From Planctomycetota bacterium (GTDB lineage: Bacteria; Planctomycetota; Phycisphaerae; Phycisphaerales; UBA1924): a DNA stretch of 64,000 bases. The stretch covers positions 171,832 through 235,831 of the forward strand of contig JBCBSM010000002.1 of assembly GCA_039819165.1 (NCBI GenBank). The letters are read 5' to 3'. The notes beneath the pieces were generated by a model that worked only from the letters and a program-made list of their open reading frames with translations, did no database searches and was not told the DNA's origin. The translations under genes and the position numbers were made by a program. Shown here one piece after another: positions 8,514 through 17,712 of this stretch (position 1 is its first letter; the number at the start of each line of letters is the position of its first letter).

Positions 8514-9086
8514 CTACGCCGGCTGCGGCTCCAGCCCCAGCTTCCCGACTGCCGGCACGAACGGGGCGTCCAGCGGCGTGCCGGCCAGGGCGTTGGTGTA
8601 GTTGCTCAGCACCTTCGTCGCCAGGCCCACCACGACCTCGAGTGCCTGCTTGGTGCCGTATCCCGCGGCGAAGAAGGCCTCGGTCGCGTCCTTCGACGGG
8701 CGGCCCTTGGTGCGGAGCACGTCGAGCGTGAACGCCCGCAGAGCCTCGAGCTTCGCATCGCCTAGGGGCTCGCCGTGCGCCAGGGCCCGTGCGGTGGCTT
8801 CGTCGGTCATGCCCAGGACCATCGTGCCGTGGGCGGGCACGCAGTAGTGGCACTCGTTCTCAACGTTGGCGGTCTGCATCACGACCTGCTGCTCGAGCGG
8901 CGAGAAGCTGGTCTTCTGCATCAGCCCCCACAGGGTCTGGTAGGCATCGAGCAATTCGGGGCTCTCGCCCATCACCGCGTGCAGGTTGGGCAGCATGCCG
9001 AACTCGGACTTCGATCTCTCGAACAACGGCCTGGTGGCCTCGGGTGCGGATTCGGGCGTGTGAACCGTGAAGTCGGCGATCGGCAT
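8514..9086 (-). CDS. Carboxymuconolactone decarboxylase / AhpD-like protein
   Basis: A 190-residue protein with the AhpD-type redox motif E78-C79-H-Y-C82-V-P-A-H86. In this superfamily the CxxC pair and the following histidine act in alkylhydroperoxidase or peroxiredoxin-reducing chemistry; true lactone decarboxylases lack the pair. N- and C-terminal regions are typical of the peroxidase-related subgroup. AGGAG occurs shortly before the ATG. The gene is between two unrelated minus-strand genes with gaps of 63 and 93 bases. The exact substrate is unknown. Confidence 0.8.
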   Translation of the reverse strand: MPIADFTVHTPESAPEATRPLFERSKSEFGMLPNLHAVMGESPELLDAYQTLWGLMQKTSFSPLEQQVVMQTANVENECHYCVPAHGTMVLGMTDEATARALAHGEPLGDAKLEALRAFTLDVLRTKGRPSKDATEAFFAAGYGTKQALEVVVGLATKVLSNYTNALAGTPLDAPFVPAVGKLGLEPQPA

Positions 9087-9179
9087 CGAGCATCTCCTTG
9101 CGTCATGTGGAAGGAGGACGAGCCCGGCTGCGAGAGGCTTTATTCATGCCGGCACGGAAATCTCGCGGGCCGAACCGCC

Positions 9180-9731
9180 TTACGAACGCGGCGCGATCAC
9201 CGGCGGGATGCCCAGCGCCCGCCGCAGATCCACGATCTGGCCCGTGTGCGTGCCGATGTGGAAGGCCATCCGGTGCATCAGGTCGCCGACCGTCGTCCGT
9301 CCGCTGCCCCAGGGCGTCGGCCGCGCGAGGGCCGCGTCGTCGGCCTCGCGGAGCGCCCCTGCCAGCCGCCCATGCACCGCGCGAAAGATCGCGGCCGATC
9401 GAGCTAGCGAGGGATAGATCGCCGGATCGTCCACGGGATTGGAGCCGAAGCACACGACCTCGGTGCCGAACCGCTCTGCGTCGCCGCGGTCCGCCACAAC
9501 GAACTCGTGATCCAGCAGCGGCTGCGGCGCGTCTTGGCCCTGCAGCCGCTCGATGGCCCGGGCGCTCGTCATCGCCACGTGGCCCAGCGTCCAGGCCATG
9601 TGGTTGGGCAGGTGCTCGGCCTGCGCCGTGCGGTTGGCGTCGTCGAAGCCCGGCAGGAACCGCTCGAACAACTCGACGCCTTGCTCGATGCCGCGGGCGT
9701 AGAGCTCGCCCTGGATCGTTCGTGCTGCCAC
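9180..9731 (-). CDS. DinB superfamily four-helix protein
   Basis: A 183-residue protein. The N-terminal segment NHMAWTLGHVAMT and the C-terminal HRMAFHIGTHTGQIVDLRR supply the spaced histidines typical of DinB-fold metal sites. The start is GTG at 9731, chosen because GGGAGG lies six bases upstream; an ATG four bases further upstream is out of frame. Family members include thiol transferases that use bacillithiol or mycothiol, but many have no known activity. It lies 29 bases downstream of the polyprenyl synthase gene and may be cotranscribed with it. Confidence 0.75.
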   Translation of the reverse strand: MAARTIQGELYARGIEQGVELFERFLPGFDDANRTAQAEHLPNHMAWTLGHVAMTSARAIERLQGQDAPQPLLDHEFVVADRGDAERFGTEVVCFGSNPVDDPAIYPSLARSAAIFRAVHGRLAGALREADDAALARPTPWGSGRTTVGDLMHRMAFHIGTHTGQIVDLRRALGIPPVIAPRS

Positions 9732-9760
9732 GCATGACCTCCCAACTCGATGAGCCTCCG

Positions 9761-10792
9761 CTAGAAGCTCCGCTCGACCACCGCCCGAGCCATGGCGTCG
9801 AGCATCCGCCGCGCGGGCGTGTCGGCGAGCACGGCCAGCTCCCCGCGCGCCTCCTCGACGATACGCTCGGCAACCGCCTGGGTGTGCTCGATCGAGCCGG
9901 TGCCGTCCATGCGGGCGCGGACCTGGGCGGCGGCGTGGTCGTCGCCGGCCTCCGCCCGCTCGATGAGCGCCAGCGTCTCGGCCCGCGTCGCCGCGCCCGC
10001 CTCGGCGAGGTGGTGCATGATCGGCAGCGTGACCTTGCCCTTGCGGACGTCCCGGCCGACCGACTTGCCCACGATCTCTTCGCGGCCCGTCAGGTCCAGC
10101 AGGTCGTCGCGGATCTGGAAGGCCACGCCGATGCGGCGCCCAAAGCTCGCGAGTGCGTCGCGCTGGGGCCCGCCACTGCCGGCATGCTGCGCTCCGAGCT
10201 CGCAGGCGGCGGCGATCAGTTCGGCGGTCTTCCGCTCGATGATCTCGAAGTAGGTCGCCTCGTCGATCGCGTAGTCCTCCCGGCGATCGAGCTGCAGGAG
10301 CTCCCCAGAGCAGACAATCATGCTGGCGCGGCCCACGCGGAGCGCCGTCGCCTGCCGATCGAGCGTGGAGCACAGGTGGTACGCACCCGCGATCAGATAA
10401 TCGCCCAGGATGACCGCGGTTTCGTTGCCGGACATCGCGTTGACGGTCTGGCCGCGGCGGCGGGTCTCGGCCTCGTCGAGCACGTCGTCGTGCACGAGCG
10501 TGGCCATGTGCACCATCTCGCAGACCGCGGCGACCACCGCGAGGTCCACGCCGGCCTCGCCCGCGAGCAGGTCGTCCATCGCCATCCCGGAAGCGGCGCT
10601 GCCACATAGCGCCACGAGCGCCGGCCGCAGCATCTTGCCGCGGTAACGCTCGACGTGCCGCGTCAATCGCTCCACGGCGAGCAGGTCGGAGGTCAGCGCG
10701 GCGTCGAAGCGATCGCTCACGCGAACGAGGAAGCCCGCCAGCTCCGCCTGCAGCGGCGCGAGGTCTTCGTCGAGATCCAGCAGGTTCCGCAT
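9761..10792 (-). CDS. All-trans polyprenyl diphosphate synthase
   Basis: A 343-residue prenyltransferase that elongates isoprenyl diphosphates for a quinone side chain. Both aspartate-rich motifs are present: D102-D-V-L-D106 and D229-D-L-L-D233. Further hallmarks are the RGKMLRP substrate-binding segment (residues 51-57) and the KT motif at about residues 188-189. The start at MRNLLDL matches the family. The nearby mqnC points to menaquinone tail synthesis, but octaprenyl or nonaprenyl length cannot be read with confidence. It is divergent from the sulfotransferase gene across 61 bases. Confidence 0.88.
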   Translation of the reverse strand: MRNLLDLDEDLAPLQAELAGFLVRVSDRFDAALTSDLLAVERLTRHVERYRGKMLRPALVALCGSAASGMAMDDLLAGEAGVDLAVVAAVCEMVHMATLVHDDVLDEAETRRRGQTVNAMSGNETAVILGDYLIAGAYHLCSTLDRQATALRVGRASMIVCSGELLQLDRREDYAIDEATYFEIIERKTAELIAAACELGAQHAGSGGPQRDALASFGRRIGVAFQIRDDLLDLTGREEIVGKSVGRDVRKGKVTLPIMHHLAEAGAATRAETLALIERAEAGDDHAAAQVRARMDGTGSIEHTQAVAERIVEEARGELAVLADTPARRMLDAMARAVVERSF

Positions 10793-10813
10793 GCCGGGCT
10801 CCTTGGCCGAGAG

Positions 10814-10836
10814 CCGCGGGCCATCGCGGCCCGCGG
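10814..10836. repeat. Perfect 9-bp inverted repeat between divergent genes
   Basis: CCGCGGGCC, five-base spacer ATCGC, then GGCCCGCGG. It occupies the middle of the 61-base gap between the polyprenyl synthase and sulfotransferase genes, so it could be an operator or an mRNA leader hairpin. A TATCAT box at 10843-10848 lies so close to the sulfotransferase ATG that its transcript might be leaderless; no ribosome-binding site is seen there. Confidence 0.6.
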
Positions 10837-10853
10837 GCGGTTTATCATCCCCG

Positions 10854-12356
10854 ATGCCCGACGCCACGCCCACCGACTCGCACACGCGCATCGAGCAGTC
10901 GCTCGCGCAGGCCCGGGAGGCCATGGCGCGGGGCGACCTGGCCCAGACCTACGCGCTGGGCGAAGCCGCGCTCAACGTGGCGCCGAACCACGCGGGGGCC
11001 ATGAAGCTCATGGCCGAGGCGTGCCTCGCGATCGGCCTCTTCGACGACGCGATCCACTACCGCCGCCGCTGGCTGGAGCGATCCCCGCCCACGCCGCTGG
11101 GCCAGGTGCAGCTGGCCGAGGCCTACGTCCACGCCGGCCGGCTGGGGGACGCCCTGGCCCACTACGGCGAGGCGATCTCCCTCGATCCGAGCTTCTTCCC
11201 CGCCATTTCGGGCCGCGCCGAGGTCTACGAGATGCAGGGCAACGCCAGGCGGGCGTGGAAGACCCTCGAGCCCGCGCTCCACCGGAGCCCCACGCATCCC
11301 TCGCTGGCGGCCGTCGGCATCCGCGTCCTGATGGACTCGGGCCGCCTCGACGACGCAATCGCGCTCGGAGAGCGCGTCATGGCCGCCGACCTGCCCGAGG
11401 AACCCCAGATCCGAAGCGCGCACCTCACCATGGCGCGGGCGTACGAGCGCAAGAAGCGATTCGCCGATGCGCTCGCCGCCGCCGATCGCGGCAACGCCAT
11501 GCTCCGCGTGCCGTTCCGCATCGAGGACTACGTCGCCGAGAACGACGCGATCCTCGACGCCTTCGACGCGGCCTGGATGGCCGACGCGCCCCGGGCGACC
11601 ACCGACGGCTCGTGGGCGGTCTTCATCGTCGGCATGCCCCGCAGCGGATCGACGCTCACCGAGCGGATCATCCACGCGCACCCCGGAGCCTTCGGTGCCG
11701 ACGAGGAATTCAGCCTCCACCTGCTGGCCAACCGCCTGCAGCACGACTTCGCCACCGGATCGCCCTGGCCGCGCGCGGTCCGGGATATGGGCACCGAGAG
11801 CCTCGATTCTGCCGCGGCGTATTACGCCGAGCGGCTGCGGGCGCGAGCGCCGGGAGCGGCCGCCATCTCCAACAAGGATCTCGCGAACATCCGCCGGCTG
11901 GGCCTGGCCGACCTCATCCTGCCCGGGGCGAAGTTCATCCACACCGTGCGGGACCCGGCGGACAACTGCCTGTCGTGCTACTTCGAGCGGCTCAAGCCCG
12001 TGTCCGTCCCCTACGCGGCGAGCTTCGATGACCTCGCCGCCGTGTACGCCCAGAACCTCCGGCTGGCCGACCACTGGCGGCACGCCTGCCGCAACGACCT
12101 GCTCACCATCCGCTACGAGGACCTCGTCGAGGACCTCCCCGGCACCGCCCGCAGGATCATCGACTTCGTGGGCCTCCCCTGGGACGACCGCTGCCTCAGG
12201 CCGCACGAGGCTAATCGCCCCGACCGAACGCTGAGCGTGACGCAGGTCCGCAAGCCGATCTACAAGTCCGCGAAGGGCCGCGCCGAGCGGTACGGCGATC
12301 TGTTGAAGCCGCTGCACGAGGCATTGGATCGGCACGGGCTCACTTCCCAGCACTAA
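10854..12356 (+). CDS. TPR-repeat sulfotransferase family protein
   Basis: A 500-residue protein. Residues 1-210 are helical and contain tetratricopeptide repeats (for example AEAYVHAGRLGDALAHYGEA). A sulfotransferase domain follows, with the PAPS-binding loop GMPRSGST at residues 260-267 and a second PAPS segment FIHTVRDPADNCLS. The family transfers sulfate from PAPS to proteins, sugars or small molecules. TPR-sulfotransferase fusions are frequent in planctomycetes and proteobacteria, but their acceptors are generally unknown. It overlaps mqnC tail to tail by 17 bases. Confidence 0.85.
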   Translation: MPDATPTDSHTRIEQSLAQAREAMARGDLAQTYALGEAALNVAPNHAGAMKLMAEACLAIGLFDDAIHYRRRWLERSPPTPLGQVQLAEAYVHAGRLGDALAHYGEAISLDPSFFPAISGRAEVYEMQGNARRAWKTLEPALHRSPTHPSLAAVGIRVLMDSGRLDDAIALGERVMAADLPEEPQIRSAHLTMARAYERKKRFADALAAADRGNAMLRVPFRIEDYVAENDAILDAFDAAWMADAPRATTDGSWAVFIVGMPRSGSTLTERIIHAHPGAFGADEEFSLHLLANRLQHDFATGSPWPRAVRDMGTESLDSAAAYYAERLRARAPGAAAISNKDLANIRRLGLADLILPGAKFIHTVRDPADNCLSCYFERLKPVSVPYAASFDDLAAVYAQNLRLADHWRHACRNDLLTIRYEDLVEDLPGTARRIIDFVGLPWDDRCLRPHEANRPDRTLSVTQVRKPIYKSAKGRAERYGDLLKPLHEALDRHGLTSQH

Positions 12357-13794
12357 CGGTCAGTTCCGCGGTTCCCAGCGTCTCGGCTTCGCTCTGCACG
12401 TGCAGCCGCCTGGCGCGGTGCTCGGACCAATCGGTCACCTGCAGGTCCGGGCTAGCCTCGCCGTCGTGCGTGCGGAGGATGTCGTAGGTGTTGTCGCGCT
12501 GGGCGGGGATGTACCCGGCATCGCGGATCAGCTTGCACAGCACCGACTCGTTCAGGCAATAGGTCGTGCCGGCGGACGACACCACGTTCTCCTCCATCAT
12601 CACGCTGCCCATGTCGTTGGCGCCGAACTTGAGGCCCACCTGGCCGATGTGCGGGCCCATGGTCACCCAGCTGCTGCCGATGGAGTAGATGTTGTCGAGC
12701 ATCAGGCGGCTGAGCGCCTGCGTGCGGAGGTACTGCGTCGAGCCGGCCATGCGGAGCCGCCGGCCGAACTCGGGATGCATGTCCTTGGTGCCGCGGCCAT
12801 CCAGTTGCGCGACCACGTCGCCCGGGAACTCGCCCGGCTCGCCGTCGACGCGATCGCCCTCGGCCTGCCCCCACTCCTTCAGGCGGCCCAGCGGCGTGTT
12901 CTCACGCTGGAAGGGCCAGCTAATGAACGCCTTGTAGTGCCCGAAGGCCGGTGTGGCGATCGGCTCGCCCGGAGCGGCGTCCATCGGGTCCCTGGTGCCC
13001 GCGAGCAACGCCCGGTCCTGCCACTCGCGGACCAGCGCCAGGTGGTGCACGCGGTCGGCCAGCCCCTCGATATGCCCGAACATCATCGTTGCGCTGGTAA
13101 ACATGCCCAGCGTGTGGGCCACGTACATGCACGTGAGCCACGCGTCGGCGTCGCACTTGCCCAGCCCGATCTTGCGACGGACGGCCGGCGCAAAGATCTC
13201 TCCGCCGCCGCCGGGCAGCGAGTCGAGCCCCGCCTCGCGGAGCCGGACCATGACCCAGCGGATCTTGGCCTCCAGCGTGGCGCCGAGCGGATCGAAGAAC
13301 TGCACGAACTCGATGAACTCGGGTGGGCTGAACGCGTGCACGTGGATGTGCGGGAAGCGCCCCTTGATGCCCCCGAGCAGATCGATGTACCAGTCCAGCG
13401 GCAGGTCGGGATTCATGCCACCCTGCATCAGGATCTGGGTGCCGCCGATGTCGCTGAGCTCCTGGATCTTCTGGAAGATCTCCTCGTGCTCCAGCGTGTA
13501 GGCGTCGTCCTCGTGGCCGCTGCGGCGGAACGCACAGAAGGTGCACTTTGCGCTGCACACGTTGGTGTAGTTGATGTTGCGATCGATGACGTAGGTGCGG
13601 TAGGCGTCGCCGTGCAGCCGGCGGCAGCGGGCGTCGGCCCAGCGGCCAAGGTCGGCCAGCGGCATGCCGCCCAGGATCTCCAGGCCCTGCGCGGGCGTGA
13701 GGCGGGCCCCGCCGTGCACCACGGCGTCCAGCAAGCCGGCGTCGAGCCCGGACAGATCGGGATGCGTCGGCGGAGCCTGATAGATCGCGGCCAT
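12340..13794 (-). CDS. mqnC: Cyclic dehypoxanthinyl futalosine synthase MqnC (radical SAM)
   Basis: A 484-residue radical SAM enzyme of the futalosine pathway, which cyclises dehypoxanthine futalosine on the way to menaquinone. The cluster motif is C80-x3-C84-x2-C87 in the context NINYTNVC...CTFCAF. The stretches GGTQILMQGG and IHVHAFSPPE are MqnC-type. The ATG at 13794 is preceded by GGAGG five bases away, which decides between several in-frame starts. The protein is longer than typical MqnC; an extra stretch lies around residues 285-345. MqnE is the main alternative, but the YTNVC context fits MqnC better. Confidence 0.85.
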   Translation of the reverse strand: MAAIYQAPPTHPDLSGLDAGLLDAVVHGGARLTPAQGLEILGGMPLADLGRWADARCRRLHGDAYRTYVIDRNINYTNVCSAKCTFCAFRRSGHEDDAYTLEHEEIFQKIQELSDIGGTQILMQGGMNPDLPLDWYIDLLGGIKGRFPHIHVHAFSPPEFIEFVQFFDPLGATLEAKIRWVMVRLREAGLDSLPGGGGEIFAPAVRRKIGLGKCDADAWLTCMYVAHTLGMFTSATMMFGHIEGLADRVHHLALVREWQDRALLAGTRDPMDAAPGEPIATPAFGHYKAFISWPFQRENTPLGRLKEWGQAEGDRVDGEPGEFPGDVVAQLDGRGTKDMHPEFGRRLRMAGSTQYLRTQALSRLMLDNIYSIGSSWVTMGPHIGQVGLKFGANDMGSVMMEENVVSSAGTTYCLNESVLCKLIRDAGYIPAQRDNTYDILRTHDGEASPDLQVTDWSEHRARRLHVQSEAETLGTAELTVSAGK

Positions 13795-13841
13795 GGCCAC
13801 CTCCAGGAACATTGTTGAGGATGGGTCGGTCGGCGTACAGT

Positions 13842-13865
13842 GATGTTTCAGAAATAATTGAAATC
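13842..13865. promoter_or_regulatory. AT-rich inverted repeat between divergent genes
   Basis: GATGTTTCA, eight bases GAAATAAT, then TGAAATC form an imperfect dyad in an AT-rich island that stands out from the GC-rich surroundings. It lies 48 bases upstream of mqnC in the 236-base gap before the divergent membrane protein gene. It could be an operator or promoter element. No clear -10/-35 pair was found. Confidence 0.35.
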
Positions 13866-14030
13866 TCTGGCCGGACTGCCGTGGCCGTTGCGCCGAGCGT
13901 GCGGCCTGCACGGGTCATGCGGGATTCTCCGTAGCGATTGCCGCCCGCGACCGGATATCGACGCAGCCAGGGCGGAGCGGCGATCGATACTCCGCTGCGG
14001 GCGGATCCCCCGCCCTCGGAGGTCGTGGCC

Positions 14031-14972
14031 ATGCACACCGAACGCCGGCCCCACGTGTCGGCCGCCCTGGTTCAGCTCCGCACCACGGTGCTGTGGACGT
14101 CGCTGGCGGTGGTCGGCTGCGCGGTGCTGCAGATGCTGTCGTTCTGCTTCGTGCACTTCACCGACGTCCGCTGGGATGTACTGGAGACGCCGCCGACGGC
14201 CCAGAAGCTGACCGTCGTGACGCGGGCCGAGGCCGCCGCCAAGCCCGCGGCCGCAACGCCCCTGGCCGAGGACGCCGCCCCTCCCGAGCCCGCTGCGATA
14301 AACGGCCGGCTGGGCCGGCAGATGGAGACCGGACCCAAGAAGGTGCTGGGCCGCTGGGATGGCACGCTGCGGACCTTCGCCGACGCATCGGCCGCCACGG
14401 GCATCGTGGCAACGTTCACGCTGTGGATCGCCACGCTGCTGGGCGCGGTCGTCGCTGGCGGCGCGAACATCCCCGGCGTGGAAAAGACCGTCCGCGCCGC
14501 AACCTGGACCACCGTGCTCTTCATGGCGGCCGCGCCGCTCGTCATCGAGCTGCCGGGCCTGCCGCTCAGCGGCTCGTTCGTAAGCTACGACGTCATGCTC
14601 GGTGCGAGCGCCGGCGTGGGGCCCGATGCGCCGTCGCCCATCGGCCTGCTGGCCTCGCACCTGGCGCTGCCGCTGGTGGCCGCCATCCTCGCGGGCCACG
14701 CGCTGATGTGCTTCCGCGAGGGCGTCGAGGCCGGCGTGATCGTGACCTCGGTGAGCGAACTGGACGAGAAGCTCGACAAGGAGCTGGAGGCCATCCGCGC
14801 CAAGGGCGTGGGCAGCCACCACGGCCAGCGGGCCGTCGGCACGCTCAACCGCCCGATGGGCGAGGGCGCCGCGGGCGAGGCCGAGCGGCCCAAGTCCCGC
14901 GCCTGGGTCTCCGACCGCGACCGTGGCATGGCCGACCCCTCGCCGGGCAACCCGCTGCGGCGACCCGTATAG
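14031..14972 (+). CDS. Membrane protein of unknown function
   Basis: A 313-residue protein with about four membrane segments, near residues 20-42, 120-146, 158-176 and 210-232. A proline/alanine-rich loop follows the first segment, and the hydrophilic C-terminal tail is highly charged and probably disordered. I do not recognise the family. The start ATG at 14031 has GGAGG eight bases upstream. Its stop lies 22 bases from the stop of the convergent recombinase gene. Confidence 0.65.
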   Translation: MHTERRPHVSAALVQLRTTVLWTSLAVVGCAVLQMLSFCFVHFTDVRWDVLETPPTAQKLTVVTRAEAAAKPAAATPLAEDAAPPEPAAINGRLGRQMETGPKKVLGRWDGTLRTFADASAATGIVATFTLWIATLLGAVVAGGANIPGVEKTVRAATWTTVLFMAAAPLVIELPGLPLSGSFVSYDVMLGASAGVGPDAPSPIGLLASHLALPLVAAILAGHALMCFREGVEAGVIVTSVSELDEKLDKELEAIRAKGVGSHHGQRAVGTLNRPMGEGAAGEAERPKSRAWVSDRDRGMADPSPGNPLRRPV

Positions 14973-14994
14973 CGTCGTCGGCCGCCTCCGTCCG

Positions 14995-15954
14995 CTAGCC
15001 CAGGGGCAGATGCTTCTCGACGGTTTCGCGGAGGCCGCGGTCGTCGACGTGGGTGTAGATCTCGGTCGTCACGATCGTCGCGTGGCCGAGCAGCTCCTGC
15101 ACCACGCGAAGGTCGGCCCCGCCCGTCAGCAGGTGCGTGGCGAAGGTGTGCCGCAGCATGTGCGGGTGGACGTGCCCGAGCCCCGCGACGCGGGCCCACC
15201 GCCGCACGATGCCCCACAGCGCCGTTCGCTCGAGCGGGCGGCCGGTGCGGGATAGGAACAGCCGCCCGGCCTGCAGACGGTTGTCGCGGACCAGCAGAGG
15301 CCGGCACTCGGCCTGGTACCGGCCGATCCACTCCATCGCGGGCGTGCCCATGGGCACGACGCGCTCCTTATTGCCCTTGCCGATGACACGCAGGATGGCG
15401 ACCTCCCGCATGGGGTCGTCGGCCGAGAGCTCGCACAGCTCGCTGGCCCGGACTCCGCAGGCGTAGAGCAGCTCGAGCATCGCACGGTCGCGGATCCACA
15501 GCGGCGCGCCGCGGTCGCGCTCGCCGGCGGCCGGCGCGGCGAGCAGCGCGTCGATCTGCGCCGGCGACAATGCCCTGGGCAGCCGCCGCCACTGACTCGG
15601 ACGCAGCAGCGGCTCGGTGGGATCCTCGGCGATCCAACCCGTGTCTCGGGCCCATCGGCAGAACGCCCGGATGGTGCTCAGGTGCCGGGCCGCGCTCGCC
15701 GGCGCGAGCGCCCGCGCACCCGCGAGAAGGCCGAGATGCTCGGCGAGCAGACGCGCCGTGGCGTCGCCCGGCGTGGACGCACCCCGCTCGGCGAGCGCAG
15801 CGAGCAGGTCCCGCAGGTCGCGGGCGTAGGCCAGGCGGGTGTTCTCGCTCAGGCCGCACTCGACCCGCAGGAACGAGAGGAAGGCCCGCGCCGCCGACGC
15901 CATCGCGTCGGGCAGCTCGTCGAGCCCGGGGACCTCCTGCGGCGGGGGCGCCAT
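14995..15954 (-). CDS. Tyrosine recombinase, XerC/XerD type
   Basis: About 319 residues if started at ATG 15954. It has the N-terminal core-binding domain (ENTRLAYARDLRDLL) and the catalytic domain with all the expected residues: R in GVRASELCEL, H-x-x-R in HMLRHTFATHLL, H in LLGHAT, and the nucleophile Y in TEIYTHV. These enzymes resolve chromosome dimers at dif. In-frame GTG codons at 15984 and 15999 are alternative starts; none has a good ribosome-binding site. No repeats or cargo genes flank it, so a housekeeping Xer role is more likely than an integrase. Confidence 0.88.
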   Translation of the reverse strand: MAPPPQEVPGLDELPDAMASAARAFLSFLRVECGLSENTRLAYARDLRDLLAALAERGASTPGDATARLLAEHLGLLAGARALAPASAARHLSTIRAFCRWARDTGWIAEDPTEPLLRPSQWRRLPRALSPAQIDALLAAPAAGERDRGAPLWIRDRAMLELLYACGVRASELCELSADDPMREVAILRVIGKGNKERVVPMGTPAMEWIGRYQAECRPLLVRDNRLQAGRLFLSRTGRPLERTALWGIVRRWARVAGLGHVHPHMLRHTFATHLLTGGADLRVVQELLGHATIVTTEIYTHVDDRGLRETVEKHLPLG

Positions 15955-16000
15955 GCCAGCGGTATCGGCGGGATCGCCGCCCACGCTCCCGCGGCGCACG

Positions 16001-16027
16001 AAAACGGCCCGGACGCGAGCCCGGGCC
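16001..16027 (-). terminator. Intrinsic terminator after flagellin 1
   Basis: On the minus strand GGCCCGG, an eight-base loop, and CCGGGCC form a perfect 7-bp stem, followed by G and TTTT. It lies 43 bases past the flagellin 1 stop codon. Confidence 0.7.
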
Positions 16028-16069
16028 GGAGAGAGTTGGATTCAGGCCGCGAAGGACCTCAGCGAGGGC

Positions 16070-17608
16070 TTAGCCCAGGAGCTGGAGGACCGACTGCGGC
16101 TGGGTGTTGGCCAGCGACAAGACCTGGGTCGACGAGGAGACCAGGATCTGGCTGCGGGTCAGCTGCGCGGTCTCGGCCGCGAAGTCGGTATCACGGATGA
16201 CCGACTCGGCCGCGTTGGTGTTCTCCAGCGAGATCGAGAGGCTCCGGATGGTGGCGCCCACGGTGTTCCGCTGGAAGGCGCCGAGGCGGCCCCGCAGCGT
16301 GGAGACCTGTTCGATGGCGTCGGAGACGACCTCCTGGGCCGAGGACAGGTCATCGGCGTCCTCGAGGTTCAGCGACTGGCCCGAGGCGAGATCGCCCAGG
16401 AAGCCGTTGGTCGAGTTGCCGAGGTTCCGCGAGGCCACGTTGCCGATGCCCAGGCTGACCTTGCCGGCGATGTCCACCTGGCCGGCCAGCTGGAAGTCGG
16501 CGCCGCCGCCGGTGATGCTGAAGGCCGACGTGCCGGGCGTGCCGCCATCGACGGCGCCCAGGGCCTGGGAGGCCGCGGTCGAGAGCGTGAGCTCGACGTC
16601 GAGGAAGTCGGTGTTGATGCGGATGTCCTTGCCGTCGGTCACCGCGCGGATGCCGTTGACCGTGGCATTGACGTCCTGGCCGAGGTCGCGGATCTCGTTG
16701 GTGGCGGCGGCAAAGGTGCTCTCGACCGAGCCCTCCGGGGTGCCGAACTCGCCGGCCTCGAAGTTGTAGATGCCCACGCCGGTGCCCGTGATGCCGCCGT
16801 CGTCCACGACCTTGATCGAGACGAACTCGTCCGAACCGAAGGCGGTGCTCACCAGCGAGATGCCGTTGGCCGAGGCGGTGGCCTCGACGCCCGTCACGTC
16901 GCTAAAGGCGTTGATCGCGGCGGCGATCTGGACGTTGGTCTGGCCCGAGCTGAAGCTCAGCTCGCGGCTGCCGAGCGAGCCGCCGATCTCGATGCGGAAC
17001 TCGCTCGTCTCGTCGGTGAGATCGATGGCGGTGCCGCCGGTGGCGGCGGTCTGCAGGAAGAAGCCGGCCTGCTGGGCCGACTGGGTGACCAGCACGTCGA
17101 CATCGAGGCTCGCGCCCTCGAACTTGGCGCCGTTGACCTGGAAATCGGTCACGTCGCCGACCACGCCCGAGACGCGGTAGTCGAAGCCGCCGTTGAGCAG
17201 CTTGGTGCCCTGGAAGGCCGTTGCCGACGCGATGCGGTCGATGGTCTGCAGGATCGAGTCGACCTGCTGCTGGTTGGCGGACTTCTCCTGCTCGCTCAGG
17301 CCGGCCTGGTTTGCGGTCGTGGTCAGCAGGCCCTGTAGCTCGTTGAGCAGGTTGCTGACCTCCTGGAGGCCACCCTCGGCGATGTTGACCACCTGGTCGG
17401 CGCGCTCGGCATTGGAGATCGCCGCGGTCAGGGCGGTGGCCTCCGAACGCAGGTTCTCCGACGCGATCAGGCCCGCCGGGTCGTCCTTGCCGCGGTTGAT
17501 CCGCGTGCCCGTCGACAGGCGCTCCAGCGACTGGTTCAGGTTCAGGTTGTTGGCGCCGAGCACCCGCTGGGCGAGCAACGACTGCACGTTGGTGTTGATC
17601 CGGCTCAT
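16070..17608 (-). CDS. Flagellin 1
   Basis: A 512-residue flagellin, the filament subunit exported through the flagellar type III system. The N-terminal D0/D1 helix region (RINTNVQSLLAQ, then LERLSTGTRINRGKDDPAG) and the C-terminal D0/D1 region ending in NTQPQSVLQLLG are classic. The middle, about residues 140-420, is the variable exposed domain. The start is supported by GGAGG before ATG 17608. A hairpin presenting ACGGA lies about 90-100 bases upstream and another ACGGA overlaps the ribosome-binding site, pointing to CsrA control. It is the last gene of the flagellar cluster. Confidence 0.95.
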   Translation of the reverse strand: MSRINTNVQSLLAQRVLGANNLNLNQSLERLSTGTRINRGKDDPAGLIASENLRSEATALTAAISNAERADQVVNIAEGGLQEVSNLLNELQGLLTTTANQAGLSEQEKSANQQQVDSILQTIDRIASATAFQGTKLLNGGFDYRVSGVVGDVTDFQVNGAKFEGASLDVDVLVTQSAQQAGFFLQTAATGGTAIDLTDETSEFRIEIGGSLGSRELSFSSGQTNVQIAAAINAFSDVTGVEATASANGISLVSTAFGSDEFVSIKVVDDGGITGTGVGIYNFEAGEFGTPEGSVESTFAAATNEIRDLGQDVNATVNGIRAVTDGKDIRINTDFLDVELTLSTAASQALGAVDGGTPGTSAFSITGGGADFQLAGQVDIAGKVSLGIGNVASRNLGNSTNGFLGDLASGQSLNLEDADDLSSAQEVVSDAIEQVSTLRGRLGAFQRNTVGATIRSLSISLENTNAAESVIRDTDFAAETAQLTRSQILVSSSTQVLSLANTQPQSVLQLLG

Positions 17609-17614
17609 CCGGCG

Positions 17615-17622
17615 TCCTCCGT
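17615..17622 (-). promoter_or_regulatory. Ribosome-binding site of flagellin 1 with embedded CsrA-type ACGGA motif
   Basis: ACGGAGGA on the minus strand, six bases before the ATG. ANGGA is the CsrA recognition core, so CsrA bound here would block the ribosome. It pairs with the upstream hairpin at 17695-17712 as a possible two-site arrangement. Confidence 0.55.
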
Positions 17623-17694
17623 GAACAACTGGCCAGCCCGAGGGCGGCCCAGGCCCACCGCGGAACAACGCCCGCGGCCGCGGCCCGAGTCGGT

Positions 17695-17712
17695 CGTGGC
17701 ATCCGTACCACG
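17695..17712 (-). promoter_or_regulatory. Candidate CsrA-binding hairpin in flagellin 1 leader
   Basis: On the minus strand CGTGGT, loop ACGGAT, GCCACG: a 6-bp stem with one T-G pair at the loop edge, presenting ACGGA in a hexaloop. It lies 87-104 bases upstream of the flagellin 1 ATG. This matches the structure of known high-affinity CsrA sites. Whether it is transcribed depends on the unknown start of the flagellin 1 mRNA. Confidence 0.55.

Noticed and set aside
12340-13794. MqnE instead of MqnC
   Set aside because: The NINYTNVC context and the IHVHAFSPPE segment fit MqnC better; kept as an alternative in the entry.
14995-15954. Integrase of a mobile element
   Set aside because: No attachment repeats, cargo or base-composition change around it; the protein is XerC/D-like.
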